A stretch of DNA of 5,764 nucleotides from NCBI GenBank assembly GCA_030049955.1, contig JASIJX010000377.1, forward strand, positions 1 to 5,764, in the 5' to 3' direction. Source of the DNA: Acidobacteriaceae bacterium (GTDB lineage Bacteria > Acidobacteriota > Terriglobia > Terriglobales > Acidobacteriaceae). The notes beneath the pieces were generated by a model. The model was not told the DNA's origin and did no database searches. It saw only the letters and a list, made by a program, of their open reading frames with translations. The position numbers and the translations under genes are program-made. Shown here piece by piece: positions 5,630 to 5,764 of this stretch. Position 1 is the stretch's first letter, and each line of letters begins with the position of its first letter.

Positions 5630-5764
5630 TTAGAACGACAGGCGTCCGTAGAACTCCATGTCTCTGCCGTTAATCGTCGTGCTAGTGATTGCGGAACTAT
5701 CCGCACCGTATCCGACATTTCTGCCGGGTTGTCCGAAGCTCGGGTGGTTGAGGACGTTGTTCGC
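5630..5764 (-). CDS. TonB-dependent receptor (Oar-like), C-terminal end only
   Basis: The final 44 residues of a protein that continues beyond the window: ANNVLNHPSFGQPGRNVGY, then TSTTINGRDMEFYGRLSF and TAA at 5630-5632. NVLNHPSFGQP followed by a terminal strand ending in Phe is the hallmark C-terminus of large outer-membrane TonB-dependent receptors with an N-terminal carboxypeptidase-regulatory-like domain, abundant in Acidobacteriota. These import ligands through the outer membrane using TonB energy; the substrate cannot be read from the tail. It is followed by a strong terminator and then by the TPR gene on the same strand. Confidence 0.85.
   Translation of the reverse strand, partial: ANNVLNHPSFGQPGRNVGYGADSSAITSTTINGRDMEFYGRLSF

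Overview
The window looks like a fragment of an Acidobacteriota-type (soil) chromosome. The clues are the C-terminal signatures of large Oar-like TonB-dependent outer-membrane receptors, a secreted TPR protein directly downstream of one of them, a decayed secreted carbohydrate-binding-type protein, and an aldolase of the HpcH/HpaI superfamily. This assignment rests on recognising protein families by eye; no database search was possible.

Layout. (1) 1-558, plus strand: 3' part of an HpcH/HpaI aldolase/citrate-lyase-like gene. (2) 559-1028: spacer with no supportable gene. (3) 1029-3389: a complete 2345-bp insertion sequence (1037-3381) with perfect 17-bp terminal inverted repeats and a perfect 8-bp target duplication (agaaaatt). 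Its transposase is an IS1-family-like single-ORF DDE enzyme read on the minus strand. Two small minus-strand genes are coupled behind it: a 101-aa protein of unknown function and a 62-aa ribbon-helix-helix-like protein. Divergent from them, on the plus strand, is a membrane-anchored passenger protein of about 305 aa whose stop codon lies inside the right terminal repeat. (4) 3400-4291, minus strand: gene debris. It comprises a carbohydrate-binding-like secreted protein broken by an in-frame TGA and truncated, and the C-terminal tail of a TonB-dependent receptor. (5) 4292-5527, minus strand: an intact secreted TPR protein starting at GTG. (6) 5573-5602: a strong hairpin terminator. (7) 5630-5764, minus strand: the C-terminus of a second TonB-dependent receptor, running off the window.

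How the parts relate. The right half looks like a minus-strand receptor / TPR / secreted-protein locus in which only the TPR gene and the distal receptor end remain intact. The insertion sequence entered next to this eroding region. The main point of interest is the element itself: by general knowledge it is about twice the usual length for a single-ORF IS1-type element, and it carries three non-transposase genes. A divergent control region has a consensus-like promoter embedded in an imperfect palindrome, and the element's own RHH protein could plausibly act there (inference).
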